58,353 nucleotides of DNA from assembly GCA_029249225.1 (NCBI GenBank), contig JAQWHT010000096.1, forward strand, positions 1 through 58,353, given 5' to 3'. The stretch's first letter is position 1. Each line of letters starts with the position of its first letter. This DNA comes from Flavobacteriaceae bacterium (GTDB taxonomy: Bacteria > Bacteroidota > Bacteroidia > Flavobacteriales > Flavobacteriaceae). Below are positions 37,852 to 47,246 of this stretch, one piece after another. The notes under the pieces are model-generated. The model worked only from the letters and a program-made list of their open reading frames with translations. It ran no database searches and was not told the DNA's origin. The position numbers were made by a program, and so were the translations under genes.

Positions 37852-39210
37852 TTAACCTACTTCATTTATCATTAATTCGATTCCTTGGCGGATAATCTCC
37901 TGAGCTTCAATTTTTGAAGTGTTGGCATAATCAATCAGTCCAAAATCTTCAGGAACAACTTCATAAATCCCAAGGGCTTCCATCTTTTCAATATCTTCAA
38001 CCATACAAGCTTTTAAGAGCTGCATCGGGTAAACGTCTAAAGGAAATACTTTTTCCATTTCACCAGTAACTACCAAAGCACGTTCTTCTCCATTTAAGTT
38101 GGTATCAACCTCAAAACCTCTCTTTTTAAAAAGGCGGGAAAACGAGGTATTAGAAAGGCTGAGAATATTATTGTCTTTAAAAGGTAACCATCCGAACATG
38201 CGATAAGCATTCCCCTCAGGAATTACACTTATTTGATTATTGTAATAGCTAAGATGTCCCTCTAAATGGGATGTAGCACCTGTTAACACATCACCATTAA
38301 CTATTCGATTTTGTGGGTAAAGAAGATTGTGATCTTCCAATATGGGTTGTAATTCAGCACCCTGTTTGGTGACAATATATTTTGGGTGTTCAACTGCATT
38401 TCCAGTAATAGCCACTGTACGTTGGGGGCTAAATTTCCCCGATTTAATAAAACGACCCAAATTTGACACGTCCTCTGGATTAACAGTCCAAACCTTATCT
38501 CCCATGTTAAGGGGAGCTAATTCTTGGATATGCAAACTGACGTTACCGGCAGGATGGGGTCCAGCAACCGAATAATTTTGTACTCCCTTAATCTCTTTAA
38601 AAATTCCCGGATGTGAGGCATCAGTTCCAAGAAATACTGGTTGATCTACAAGCTTATTAAGAACGGAAATCCCATTTTGAAAGGCTCCAATTTCTTGATT
38701 TAAAATAAACTCAAAGTCAGGGCAAAGGGGATTTGTTTTGTGAGTCGATACAAAAATTGCCTTGGGCGTGTCATCAGGGTTGGCAATAGTGCCATAGGGG
38801 CGTTGGTGAATAAATGGCCAGTTTCCACTCTCTAAAAGGAGGGATTTTAATTCTTCACGACTCAAATCCTCCCAACTGTTGACGTCATGAGAAATACTTA
38901 CATCAGATGAAGATTTCTCAATGATAATTTCTTCTATTTTTCTTCTGGGCCCTCGAACAATTGAATGTATCATTCCACAAACAGGAGAAACGAACTTAAT
39001 TCGAGGTTCGTTCTTGCTAAAAAAAATGGGCTCACCTGATTTAACTTCCTCACCTTCTTTCTTTAAGAGTTTAGGTAAAGTGCCAAAAAAATCATCAGGT
39101 TTTAGTGCGTAAGTGTTTGAAAAAGGAGTTTTTGAGAATATCTTTTCAGCTTCACCCTTAATGTTCAGCTTTGCTCCTCTTCGAGTTTGAATTTTTTTAA
39201 TTATTTTCAT
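37852..39210 (-). CDS. nqrA: Na+-translocating NADH:quinone reductase subunit A
   Basis: A 452-residue soluble, cytoplasm-facing subunit and the first gene of the operon. It shows the N-terminal biotinyl-lipoyl-like fold (KKEGEEVKSGEPIFFSK), FVSPVCGMI, and the central Rossmann-like domain with FVSTHKTNPLCPD and SVAGPHPAGNVSLHI. The length equals that of known NqrA proteins. NqrA contributes to ubiquinone or menaquinone binding. A -7 box lies upstream. Confidence 0.96.
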   Translation of the reverse strand: MKIIKKIQTRRGAKLNIKGEAEKIFSKTPFSNTYALKPDDFFGTLPKLLKKEGEEVKSGEPIFFSKNEPRIKFVSPVCGMIHSIVRGPRRKIEEIIIEKSSSDVSISHDVNSWEDLSREELKSLLLESGNWPFIHQRPYGTIANPDDTPKAIFVSTHKTNPLCPDFEFILNQEIGAFQNGISVLNKLVDQPVFLGTDASHPGIFKEIKGVQNYSVAGPHPAGNVSLHIQELAPLNMGDKVWTVNPEDVSNLGRFIKSGKFSPQRTVAITGNAVEHPKYIVTKQGAELQPILEDHNLLYPQNRIVNGDVLTGATSHLEGHLSYYNNQISVIPEGNAYRMFGWLPFKDNNILSLSNTSFSRLFKKRGFEVDTNLNGEERALVVTGEMEKVFPLDVYPMQLLKACMVEDIEKMEALGIYEVVPEDFGLIDYANTSKIEAQEIIRQGIELMINEVG

Positions 39211-39236
39211 TAAAAAAGTTAAATTCTAAAATCGGA

Positions 39237-39244
39237 CAAATTTA
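39237..39244 (-). promoter_or_regulatory. -7 promoter box for the nqr operon
   Basis: On the minus strand TAAATTTG matches TAnnTTTG exactly and ends 26 nt before the nqrA ATG. At -33 the sequence is TTAA rather than TTTG. Confidence 0.4.
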
Positions 39245-39380
39245 CTAATAAACGCTCTTTTTATTAAGTCATATCTGGAGGAAAAAGCTTATTTATATTC
39301 GTTCTAAATAGGTGTTTAAGGATTTCTTTTATAAGTCCTCAATTTGGACATCACAAGCTGAACAATTACATTTACATTTG

Positions 39381-40637
39381 ATGAAAATGATCGCAAACAG
39401 GCTAAGTATTTATGTGCTTTTGATTAGCGCTCTTAGCACCGCCCAAGAGCGAAAAGAATTTGCTGCTCCAGATTACATCAAATCCGTTAAGTTTAGTAGC
39501 AGAGAAAATAGAGGTGCTTTTCCGGTAGTAGCTTTAGGTGATCAGATAAATTTACTATTTGATGATTTAAATGCCGATGAGGCAGATTACTATTATCGTA
39601 TTAAATTTTACAATCACGACTGGACCCCTTCCCAACTGTTTCAAAACGAATATCTAGAAGGCTATGACAATTTAAGGATTGAAAATTACAGAACTTCATT
39701 TAACACACTCCAGTCCTATACTCATTACAACTTAAATATTCCAAATGAAAACGTACAACTCAAAGTCTCAGGGAATTATATGATTGAGATTTATTCCACT
39801 TATGATGAGTTGATTTTTTCGAGAAGATTTTGTGTATACGAAGATCGTTCTACAGTTCAGGCTGCAATTTATAAGCCTCAAAACATGGATCTTTTTACGA
39901 CTCATCAATCCGTTCATTTTGCAGTATCACCAAAAAGTGATTTTTTTGTCAATCCTGAAGAAAATGTCAATGTGGCCATCTTACAGAATTATCAATGGAA
40001 TGATGCAATAACGGGAGTAAAACCCCAATACTTTTCTGGCAACACACTTGATTATCGCTATGAAGGCCCCACTCAGTATGAGGGAGGGAATGAATATTTT
40101 TTCTTCGATACTAAAGATTTAAGGCTCACAACCCCTAATATCCATTATACTACCCGCACAGATCTTTACGAGTCTTATCTTAAAACAGACATCATCAGAA
40201 GTCAATTGGACTATACCTATGCACCTGATATTAATGGGGATTTCGAGATAAGAAATATTATGCGTTCAACCGATTCTAATTTTGACGCGGATTACAGTCT
40301 TGTTTACTTTAGTCTTGCATATCCTTATGAATTAGAACAGAATGAAGAATTATACATTTATGGCTCATTTAATAATTTTGAACTCAATGAATTAAATAAA
40401 TTACATTTCAATCCAGCACTGGAAATATACGAAAGTGTCATATTACTTAAACAAGGTTTTTATAATTACAAATACGTCTTGAAACAAAATGGCGTGTTAA
40501 TTAAAAATAGTATAAGTGGCTCACACTCACTGACTGAGAATGATTACCTTATCTTAGTATACCACAGAAACATCGGTGAACAATACGATGCTTTAGTTGG
40601 AGTTGGAAAAGCAAATTCATTTGAATTAAAAAATTAA
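39381..40637 (+). CDS. Type IX secretion system Plug protein (DUF5103)
   Basis: A 418-residue protein with a signal peptide (MKMIANRLSIYVLLISALSTA). The body is the DUF5103/T9SS plug type: VKFSSRENRGAFPVVALGDQ, YYYRIKFYNHDWTPSQLFQNEYLEGYDN, and a C-terminal immunoglobulin-like or CBM48-like strand region. In Flavobacterium the Plug protein blocks the periplasmic opening of the SprA translocon. ATG at 39381 is preferred over GTG at 39312 because it begins a clean signal peptide. No other T9SS gene is adjacent. Confidence 0.8.
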   Translation: MKMIANRLSIYVLLISALSTAQERKEFAAPDYIKSVKFSSRENRGAFPVVALGDQINLLFDDLNADEADYYYRIKFYNHDWTPSQLFQNEYLEGYDNLRIENYRTSFNTLQSYTHYNLNIPNENVQLKVSGNYMIEIYSTYDELIFSRRFCVYEDRSTVQAAIYKPQNMDLFTTHQSVHFAVSPKSDFFVNPEENVNVAILQNYQWNDAITGVKPQYFSGNTLDYRYEGPTQYEGGNEYFFFDTKDLRLTTPNIHYTTRTDLYESYLKTDIIRSQLDYTYAPDINGDFEIRNIMRSTDSNFDADYSLVYFSLAYPYELEQNEELYIYGSFNNFELNELNKLHFNPALEIYESVILLKQGFYNYKYVLKQNGVLIKNSISGSHSLTENDYLILVYHRNIGEQYDALVGVGKANSFELKN

Positions 40638-40646
40638 TTTAAAAAA

Positions 40647-40677
40647 TTTGTTAACTAGTTGATTTTTATTACCTTTA
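40647..40677 (+). promoter_or_regulatory. Promoter of apaG
   Basis: TTTG (40647-40650), exactly 19 nt, then TACCTTTA (40670-40677), one mismatch from the -7 consensus. Transcription would begin near 40683. The apparent ATG at 40677 overlaps this box and would not be in the transcript, which favours the GTG start at 40707. Confidence 0.55.
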
Positions 40678-40706
40678 TGAATCAGCTACGAACTAAAATA
40701 TCTAGT

Positions 40707-41093
40707 GTGATACAACAAATTACAAGAGGAATAAAAATCTCTGTAGAATCAAAATTTGAAGGAAGTTTTCTGAAAGATCAGATTCTCCACCATGCCTTTA
40801 TGTATCATATTACTATAGAAAACCAAAGTAAAGACGTCGTACAACTGCTTACCCGCCATTGGAAAATATTGGAGTCTGTAAGCAGACCTCAGTATGTTAA
40901 TGGCAATGGAGTTGTAGGAAAAAAACCCGTTATCAAACCTGGTGAGAGTCATACATACCAATCAGGAAGTCTAATTACCTCTCCTCTAGGCTCTATGACA
41001 GGAACATATATTATGATCAACTTTTCTACTGCAAAAAAATTCAATGTGGATGTACCAAGTTTCAAACTTAGTGTTCCTTACATATTAAATTAA
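40707..41093 (+). CDS. apaG: ApaG domain protein
   Basis: A 128-residue ApaG protein when started at GTG 40707 (VIQQITRGIKISV, where homologues start M-x-Q-Q). An ATG at 40677 would give 138 residues with a non-conserved leader and lies inside the promoter -7 box. Family blocks seen are YHITIENQSKDVVQLLTRHW, GNGVVGKKPVIKPGESHTY, and SPLGSMTGTY. ApaG has a fibronectin type III-like fold and is linked to cobalt/magnesium tolerance in enterics; its role in Flavobacteria is unknown. Confidence 0.88.
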   Translation: MIQQITRGIKISVESKFEGSFLKDQILHHAFMYHITIENQSKDVVQLLTRHWKILESVSRPQYVNGNGVVGKKPVIKPGESHTYQSGSLITSPLGSMTGTYIMINFSTAKKFNVDVPSFKLSVPYILN

Positions 41094-41129
41094 GCCTTTC
41101 TGTTTTACGCCTTTTTTATTTTTAATCAA

Positions 41130-41137
41130 TACTTTTG
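41130..41137 (+). promoter_or_regulatory. -7 promoter box for pruA
   Basis: TACTTTTG matches TAnnTTTG exactly and ends 15 nt before the ATG at 41153. It also overlaps the TTG at 41135, arguing against that start. No clear -33 TTTG. Confidence 0.45.
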
Positions 41138-41152
41138 ACTAAAATTAAAGTT

Positions 41153-42781
41153 ATGGCTCACAGTATTTTTCAAGTTCCCTTTCCAAGCAATGAACCGATT
41201 TTATCTTATGCCCCTGAAAGCAAAGAAAAAAAGGAAGTTCTTAAAATGTACACCCATTTGTATAACGCCAATTTAGATATCCCTATGCGAATTGGAAATC
41301 AAGATGTACGCAGTGGAGATACTGCGAGTATGCACCCCCCTCATGACCATCAACACAAATTAGGAATATACCACAAAGCAGAGGCTACCCATATAAAAGA
41401 AGCCATAGCAACATCCCTAAAAGCAAAAAAAATGTGGAGTCAAATGCCTTGGGAATCACGGGCATCTATTTTCCTAAAAGCCGCTGAGCTGGTAGCTGGT
41501 CCCTATCGAGCAAAAATAAACGCCGCTACCATGTTAGCGCAATCTAAAACCATTCATCAAGCAGAAATTGATGCTGCTTGTGAATACATTGACTTTCTTC
41601 GTTTTAATGTTTCGTTTATGCAGGAGATTTACGAAAACCAACCTGAAAACAGTCCAGGAATCTGGAACCGTTTGAGCTATCGACCTTTAGAGGGTTTTGT
41701 TTATGCTGTTAGTCCGTTTAATTTTACTGCTATTGCAGGGAACCTCTGTGCGAGTGCCGCTATGATGGGAAATACAGTAGTTTGGAAACCAAGTGATCAT
41801 CAAGTTTTTTCAGCTCAGGTATTGATGGAAGTTTTTCAAGAGGCAGGATTGCCAGATGGAGTAATTAACATGGTTTTTGGAGATCCTGAGATGATAACAA
41901 ATACTGTGCTTGAAAGTCCTGATTTTGCTGGGATTCATTATACTGGTTCAACTGAAGTCTTTAGAGCAATTTGGGGTAAAATCGGCACACAAATTCATCG
42001 TTATAAGTCTTACCCAAGAATTGTTGGCGAAACAGGTGGTAAAGACTTTATCGTTGCTCACCCTTCAGCTAAAGCAAAAGAGGTTGCTACAGGAATTATT
42101 CGAGGAGCTTTTGAATTTCAAGGACAAAAGTGTTCTGCTGCTTCAAGAGTTTATTTACCTGCATCTCTTGCTGATGAGGTGATAAAACTTATCAAAACAG
42201 ACTTAGAAAGTGTTAAAATGGGATCACCTGAAGATTTTGAAAATTTTGTCACCTCAGTAATTCACAAAGGGGCATATGATCGATTGGTGAACGCTATTGA
42301 GCAAGTCAAAAAAGACGATGAAGCTGAAATTGTCGCAGGTGGCACTTATAACGAAAGCATCGGCTATTTTATTCAACCAACCGTAGTAAAAACCACCAAC
42401 CCAAAATATTCTACAATGACCAAAGAATTGTTTGGTCCACTAGTAACATTGTATATCTACCCAGATAGCGAATGGTTGGAAACTTTAAAAATGGTTGATA
42501 ACACTTCAGAATACGCACTTACTGGAGCAGTTTTTTCACAAGATCGATACGCACTTGAAGAGGCTTTAAATGCATTAGAAAATAGTGCTGGTAATTTTTA
42601 TATTAATGACAAACCCACAGGTGCTGTTGTAGGTCAGCAACCTTTTGGCGGAGCAAGAGGCTCAGGTACAAATGATAAAGCTGGTTCAGCATCTAATTTA
42701 CTCCGTTGGGTATCACCGCGCCTAATAAAAGAAACTTTCGTTCCAGCAAATGACTATCGCTACCCTTTTTTAGGAGAGTAA
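41153..42781 (+). CDS. pruA: L-glutamate gamma-semialdehyde dehydrogenase
   Basis: A 542-residue aldehyde dehydrogenase of the 1-pyrroline-5-carboxylate dehydrogenase type. It has YAVSPFNFTAIAGNL (NAD site), GETGGKDFIV (catalytic Glu region), and FEFQGQKCSAASRVY with catalytic Cys327, plus the C-terminal QPFGGARGSGTNDKAG that marks this family. It oxidises glutamate semialdehyde to glutamate in proline breakdown. No putA/proline dehydrogenase lies next to it. Start ATG 41153 is set by the -7 box. Confidence 0.96.
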   Translation: MAHSIFQVPFPSNEPILSYAPESKEKKEVLKMYTHLYNANLDIPMRIGNQDVRSGDTASMHPPHDHQHKLGIYHKAEATHIKEAIATSLKAKKMWSQMPWESRASIFLKAAELVAGPYRAKINAATMLAQSKTIHQAEIDAACEYIDFLRFNVSFMQEIYENQPENSPGIWNRLSYRPLEGFVYAVSPFNFTAIAGNLCASAAMMGNTVVWKPSDHQVFSAQVLMEVFQEAGLPDGVINMVFGDPEMITNTVLESPDFAGIHYTGSTEVFRAIWGKIGTQIHRYKSYPRIVGETGGKDFIVAHPSAKAKEVATGIIRGAFEFQGQKCSAASRVYLPASLADEVIKLIKTDLESVKMGSPEDFENFVTSVIHKGAYDRLVNAIEQVKKDDEAEIVAGGTYNESIGYFIQPTVVKTTNPKYSTMTKELFGPLVTLYIYPDSEWLETLKMVDNTSEYALTGAVFSQDRYALEEALNALENSAGNFYINDKPTGAVVGQQPFGGARGSGTNDKAGSASNLLRWVSPRLIKETFVPANDYRYPFLGE

Positions 42782-42836
42782 AATGTAACATTTTTCATTT
42801 TTTTTCGTCTAAGTTTTAAAACTCAAATCAAAAAAA

Positions 42837-43352
42837 ATGAAAACTCTAGCGTGTACATTAGCCCTTTTTCTGGGATTGGGTATAACTTTTGCACAAAATC
42901 AAGAAAACCCAGATGTACGGTATCATGTTGAAAAAGAATACGATCAAAACGGAAACCTGATTCGTTATGACTCAACCAGAGTGACGAATTCCTCAAAATT
43001 TTCAAAAAAGCTTAATTTCTTTTTTAAACGTGATACTTTGGGATTTGATCCTCAAATTCACTTTTCTCCTCATTTTTTCATGCGAGACTCACTAGACTTT
43101 GCTTTGGATCTTGACTCACTTATTGATCTCCGACTATCAAGCCTGAAAGACAAATTACCTCATCTTGATTCTTTGATTCATGAAAATTATTTTCCCGGGA
43201 TGAACAACTGGTTCCATGACAAAAATCCCGAGCTCTCCAAGCTAAATAAACGCATGGAAGAGTTTGAAAAGTTAATTGAAAAAAAAATGCTTCGTATTGA
43301 GGAACTGCTAGATCAGCTGGATGAAGCCGAAAAAGAAAAATCTAAATACTGA
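42837..43352 (+). CDS. Hypothetical secreted protein with C-terminal coiled coil
   Basis: A 171-residue protein I do not recognise. It has a signal peptide (MKTLACTLALFLGLGITFAQ), a short segment VEKEYDQNGNLIRYDSTRV resembling one YD-type repeat strand pair, a middle region rich in Asp, Ser and Leu, and a C-terminal coiled coil (about residues 135-165) of Glu, Lys and Leu heptads. Likely periplasmic or envelope-associated. Its last 11 nt overlap the convergent rsmG 3' end. Confidence 0.75.
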   Translation: MKTLACTLALFLGLGITFAQNQENPDVRYHVEKEYDQNGNLIRYDSTRVTNSSKFSKKLNFFFKRDTLGFDPQIHFSPHFFMRDSLDFALDLDSLIDLRLSSLKDKLPHLDSLIHENYFPGMNNWFHDKNPELSKLNKRMEEFEKLIEKKMLRIEELLDQLDEAEKEKSKY

Positions 43353-43959
43353 GATACACCACTTTTTTAGTTTCAAAAAATGAGGTCGTATAATAATTTT
43401 TGAGCTCGAAGCACTTTGCATTTGGAAAATTTTGCAATTCTTGGTTAAGGTCTCCTCCTTTGAGATAAAGAATGCCATTTTTAATAGCATGCTGGTGTTT
43501 TGAATTCAAATTACTTTTTATTAATGGGATGAAAGCATCCATTTTTGAAACTGCACGACTTACCACGAAGTCAAACTTTTCATTAAAATCTTCAGCACGA
43601 ATTTGAGTCGCTTTAACATTAGTCAATCCTAGCGACTGGTATACAGCGTTGACTACTTTTATTTTTTTACCTATTGAATCTATTAAATGAAACTCAACTT
43701 TTGGAAACAAAATTGCCAGAGGAATTCCTGGAAATCCCCCTCCTGTCCCTACATCCAATACTCGAGTCTGATCCTTAAATTTTAAAACCTTTGAGATTCC
43801 CAAGGCGTGCAAGACATGGCGCTCATAGAAAGATTCCATATCCTTTCTTGAAATTACATTAATCTGTGCATTCCAATATGTATACAGTTTTTTTAGCTCA
43901 CTGAATTGCTTAGTTTGTGCTTTAGTCAAGTTTGGAAAATGAATCAATAATTCTTCCAT
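43342..43959 (-). CDS. rsmG: 16S rRNA (guanine(527)-N(7))-methyltransferase RsmG
   Basis: A 205-residue SAM methyltransferase modifying G527 of 16S rRNA. Motifs: N-terminal YWNAQINVISRKD, HVLHALGI, the SAM loop VLDVGTGGGFPGIPLAI, LIDSIGKKIKVV and RAEDFNEKFDFVVSRAVSKMD. The full length is present. The 3' end overlaps the convergent hypothetical gene by 11 nt. Confidence 0.96.
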   Translation of the reverse strand: MEELLIHFPNLTKAQTKQFSELKKLYTYWNAQINVISRKDMESFYERHVLHALGISKVLKFKDQTRVLDVGTGGGFPGIPLAILFPKVEFHLIDSIGKKIKVVNAVYQSLGLTNVKATQIRAEDFNEKFDFVVSRAVSKMDAFIPLIKSNLNSKHQHAIKNGILYLKGGDLNQELQNFPNAKCFELKNYYTTSFFETKKVVYLSI

Positions 43960-44025
43960 AGTGTTTTTTTACAAGGAGTTCAGATTTAAAAATTTTTAAG
44001 CTATTTTTACAATTCAAAAATATTT

Positions 44026-45120
44026 ATGCAAGCTACACAAAGACTCCGCTTTTCTAGAAAAGACCCCAAAGAATTTTTTAAAACTTTAAACAAACGAGTC
44101 AATTCTTATTTTCGTGAAAATAAGATTGAAAAAACCGGCAATTGGAAACTCTATGTTAAAACCTTTGTGATGTTTTTACTTCTCATTGCACCCTATGTAT
44201 TAGTGTTAACACTGAGCATTAGCCTTTGGATAAAATTATTACTTTGTATCGTCATGGGTGTGGGGATGGCTGGTGTAGGGATGAATGTAATGCATGACGG
44301 AAATCACGGTTCTTTTTCTAAGTATCAGTGGGTAAATAACTTTATGGGTAGTAGTATTTATTTTCTTGCAGGAAATGTCTTTAACTGGAAAATACAGCAC
44401 AACCTTTTACACCATACTTACACTAATATCCATGGTCACGATGAGGATCTAGAAGCCGGGAGGATACTTCGTTTTTCTAAGCATTCTAAATGGATGCCAC
44501 ATCATCGTTTTCAGCATTTTTACTCAATACTTTTATACGGTTTACTCACTTTAAATTGGGCTGTTTTTACCGATTTTCAGCAAATGAAACGCTACACTAA
44601 AAGGAAGTTGTCTTACTTAAATAGCAAGCGTCCTAGCTTTCAGTGGACAGGCTTACTGATAAGTAAAATTTTATATTTTTCGGTTTGGATTGCTCTTCCC
44701 ATCTTTATTATTGATGCCCCTTGGTGGACAGTCTTGATCGGCTTTGTGGTGATGCATTACACTGCAGGACTCATCTTAAGTTTGGTCTTTCAACTGGCCC
44801 ACGTAATGGAAGATGCTGAAATGCCAAAACCAGACTCTTCAGGTACCATGAAAAATACCTGGGCAATCCACCAGCTGCTTACAACAGTAAATTTTTCAAC
44901 AAAAAACAAAATAGTAAATTGGTTCACCGGAGGATTAAATCACCAAATTGAACATCATATTTTCCCACATATTAGCCATGTCCATTACACAAAAATTGGA
45001 GAAATTGTCAAAAAAACAGCTAAAGAATTTAATTTACCTTACAACGAATATAAAACAACACGTAGCGCCCTATTTTCGCATTTTAGATTTCTGAAGCAAA
45101 TGGGAGTGCAACCCAGCTAA
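44026..45120 (+). CDS. Membrane fatty acid desaturase (acyl-CoA/lipid type)
   Basis: A 364-residue membrane protein with the three histidine boxes of the desaturase family: HDGNH at 90-94, HNLLHH at 125-130 and HQIEHH at 306-311. The HQIEHH box, with Gln first, is typical of front-end type desaturases (delta-5/6), but no cytochrome b5 domain is fused, so regiospecificity is uncertain. Four hydrophobic helices lie between the boxes. It introduces double bonds to adjust membrane fluidity. It is followed 8 nt later by an aminotransferase. Confidence 0.9.
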   Translation: MQATQRLRFSRKDPKEFFKTLNKRVNSYFRENKIEKTGNWKLYVKTFVMFLLLIAPYVLVLTLSISLWIKLLLCIVMGVGMAGVGMNVMHDGNHGSFSKYQWVNNFMGSSIYFLAGNVFNWKIQHNLLHHTYTNIHGHDEDLEAGRILRFSKHSKWMPHHRFQHFYSILLYGLLTLNWAVFTDFQQMKRYTKRKLSYLNSKRPSFQWTGLLISKILYFSVWIALPIFIIDAPWWTVLIGFVVMHYTAGLILSLVFQLAHVMEDAEMPKPDSSGTMKNTWAIHQLLTTVNFSTKNKIVNWFTGGLNHQIEHHIFPHISHVHYTKIGEIVKKTAKEFNLPYNEYKTTRSALFSHFRFLKQMGVQPS

Positions 45121-45128
45121 AACCACAA

Positions 45129-46313
45129 ATGGAAGCATTATCAAAACGAATTAATAGTCTACCGGTCTCTGCTACACTAGCTATGGCGGCAAAAGCCAGA
45201 GAATTAAAAAATCAAGGAATTGACATTATTGGACTAAGTCTTGGAGAACCTGATTTTAATACCCCTGAATTTATTAAAGATGCTGCTGTTCAAGCAGTAA
45301 ATGACAACTGGAATTCATACTCTCCTGTTGACGGTTATGCTGATCTTAAAGAAGCGATTTGTAAAAAATTTGACCGCGACAATAATCTCTCTTATCGGCC
45401 ATCACAAATTGTGGTATCAACTGGTGCAAAACAATCAATAGCCAATGTATGTATGGTGCTTTTAGACCCAGGTGACGAGGTTTTACTTCCTGCCCCTTAT
45501 TGGGTTAGCTATTCTGCTATTGCGACTTTAGCCGAGGCAAAGTCAACCATTATCCCGTCCAGTATTGAAACAGATTTTAAAATTACTCCTGCTCAACTTG
45601 AGGCAGCTATTACTCCTAGAACCAAATTAATCATGTTCAATTCGCCAAATAATCCTAGCGGAACAATTTATACTGAGGACGAATACAGAGCACTTGGAAA
45701 AGTTTTAGAAAACTATCCTGAGATCTACATTCTCTCAGATGAAATCTATGAGCACATCAATTACGGAACCCCTCACTTTAGCTTTGCGGCGATTGAATCA
45801 TTATATGATCGGACTATTACAGTAAATGGAGTTGCAAAAGCATTTGCTATGACTGGATGGCGTATCGGATACATTGGAGCTGCCGATTGGATCGCTAAAG
45901 CGTGTAACAAAATGCAAGGCCAAATTACAAGTGGGGCCAACTGTATTGCCCAAAGAGCGACCATTGCTGCAGTAACTGCTCCTGTAAGTGCAATTCAATA
46001 TATGGTGGATGAATTTGCAACACGTCGTGAAATCATTATTGAATTACTTTCTGAAATAAAGGGGTTCAAACTCAACCAACCCCAGGGTGCATTTTATGTG
46101 TTTCCTGATGTATCTTTTTATTTTGGGAAAACAATCCGTGGAAAGCAAATCAAAAACGCTTCAGATTTTGCTTTATTTCTTCTGGAAGTAGCCCATGTAG
46201 CTACAGTCACAGGTGAAGCTTTTGGGAATGAAAACTGTATCCGGATCTCTTATGCTGCCTCAGAAGAAAATATTAGAACTGCAGTAAATCGAATTGCAGA
46301 TGCTTTAAAGTAA
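45129..46313 (+). CDS. Pyridoxal phosphate-dependent aspartate aminotransferase
   Basis: A 394-residue fold-type I aminotransferase of the aspartate aminotransferase (aspC/aatA, I-gamma-like) group. Motifs: SLGEPDFNTPEFI, NSPNNPSGTIY, SDEIYEHINYG, PLP lysine Lys237 in VNGVAKAFAMTGWRIGY, and the C-terminal RISYAAS arginine. It likely makes aspartate from oxaloacetate and glutamate. It is a separate paralogue from the enzymes at 21622 and 50626. Confidence 0.9.
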   Translation: MEALSKRINSLPVSATLAMAAKARELKNQGIDIIGLSLGEPDFNTPEFIKDAAVQAVNDNWNSYSPVDGYADLKEAICKKFDRDNNLSYRPSQIVVSTGAKQSIANVCMVLLDPGDEVLLPAPYWVSYSAIATLAEAKSTIIPSSIETDFKITPAQLEAAITPRTKLIMFNSPNNPSGTIYTEDEYRALGKVLENYPEIYILSDEIYEHINYGTPHFSFAAIESLYDRTITVNGVAKAFAMTGWRIGYIGAADWIAKACNKMQGQITSGANCIAQRATIAAVTAPVSAIQYMVDEFATRREIIIELLSEIKGFKLNQPQGAFYVFPDVSFYFGKTIRGKQIKNASDFALFLLEVAHVATVTGEAFGNENCIRISYAASEENIRTAVNRIADALK

Positions 46314-46317
46314 GTGC

Positions 46318-46348
46318 TTTGACCTTTTTTGGATTTTATGTATCTTTA
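46318..46348 (+). promoter_or_regulatory. Promoter of the tandem PPK2 genes
   Basis: TTTG (46318-46321), exactly 19 nt, then TATCTTTA (46341-46348), one mismatch from TAnnTTTG. It ends 40 nt before the first PPK2 ATG. A small GCC-TTTT-GGC hairpin lies in the leader. Confidence 0.5.
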
Positions 46349-46388
46349 AGATGGCCTTTTGGCTGATAATATCTAAGAACCTGACTCC

Positions 46389-47237
46389 ATGAAATTCTCC
46401 CCAGATCATTTCAATGCAGTTCATAAACGAGCTGATCTTCTCCGCATTGCTAAAGAAAATAACATTTCTTTAAAAAAAACACTAAATAAATTAAAGTACG
46501 AGGTTGAATTGCGAAAATTGCAATCTGAATTTGTCAATCTCCAAAAATGGATTTCTCAAAATAAAATGAGGGTTGCAATACTGTTCGAAGGTAGAGACGC
46601 CTCAGGAAAAGGAGGCTCAATAAAGCGCTTTAAAGAACACTTAAATCCAAGAAATTCAAGGGTGGTTGCGTTAACAAAACCAACTGATATTGAGCGGGGT
46701 CAATGGTATTTCAGACGTTATGTAAAAGTTTTACCAAATCCTGGTGAAATTGTTTTTTTTGACAGAAGCTGGTACAATAGGGCTGTTGTAGAACCAGTCA
46801 TGGAGTTTTGCACCAAAACGGAATACAAACAATATATGGTTCAAGTCCCTGAATTTGAACATCTATTAAACGAGGATAATTTAATCATCATCAAATTTTG
46901 GTTTTCCATTTCTAAAGAGGAACAAAAAAAACGATTTGACTCCCGTTTAAAAAATCCTCTTAAAGAATGGAAGTTTAGCCCTGTCGATTTAAAAGGACAG
47001 GAACTTTGGAACACTTACACCCATTATAAAGAAGAAATGTTTAGTAAAACTCACACCACATTTAGTCCATGGATTATTGTCAAGACGAACAATAAAAAAC
47101 AGGCAAGACTTGAGAGCATGCGTTATGTGCTTTCACAATTTAATTATAAAGAAAAAGGGACCTCTGGAATTCCCCTTCTTCCAGACCCAAACGTTATTAT
47201 TAGATATCATCGGAGTGCAATCCAAATCGACATTTAA
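46389..47237 (+). CDS. Polyphosphate kinase 2 family protein (copy 1)
   Basis: A 282-residue PPK2 with Walker A GRDASGKGGSIKRF (about residues 68-81), the NPRNSRVVALTKPTDIERGQWYF lid region, and Walker B-like IVFFDRSWYNRAVVEPVM. PPK2 enzymes transfer phosphate between polyphosphate and nucleotides. The N-terminal region is alpha-helical and charged. Class (NDP or NMP kinase preference) cannot be assigned surely. It lies 9 nt upstream of a second, diverged PPK2. Confidence 0.92.
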   Translation: MKFSPDHFNAVHKRADLLRIAKENNISLKKTLNKLKYEVELRKLQSEFVNLQKWISQNKMRVAILFEGRDASGKGGSIKRFKEHLNPRNSRVVALTKPTDIERGQWYFRRYVKVLPNPGEIVFFDRSWYNRAVVEPVMEFCTKTEYKQYMVQVPEFEHLLNEDNLIIIKFWFSISKEEQKKRFDSRLKNPLKEWKFSPVDLKGQELWNTYTHYKEEMFSKTHTTFSPWIIVKTNNKKQARLESMRYVLSQFNYKEKGTSGIPLLPDPNVIIRYHRSAIQIDI

Positions 47238-47246
47238 TTTCTCAAA

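Noticed and set aside
46350-46388. GCC-TTTT-GGC hairpin in the PPK2 leader as a riboswitch
   Set aside because: A three- to four-base stem is too small and has no known aptamer features.
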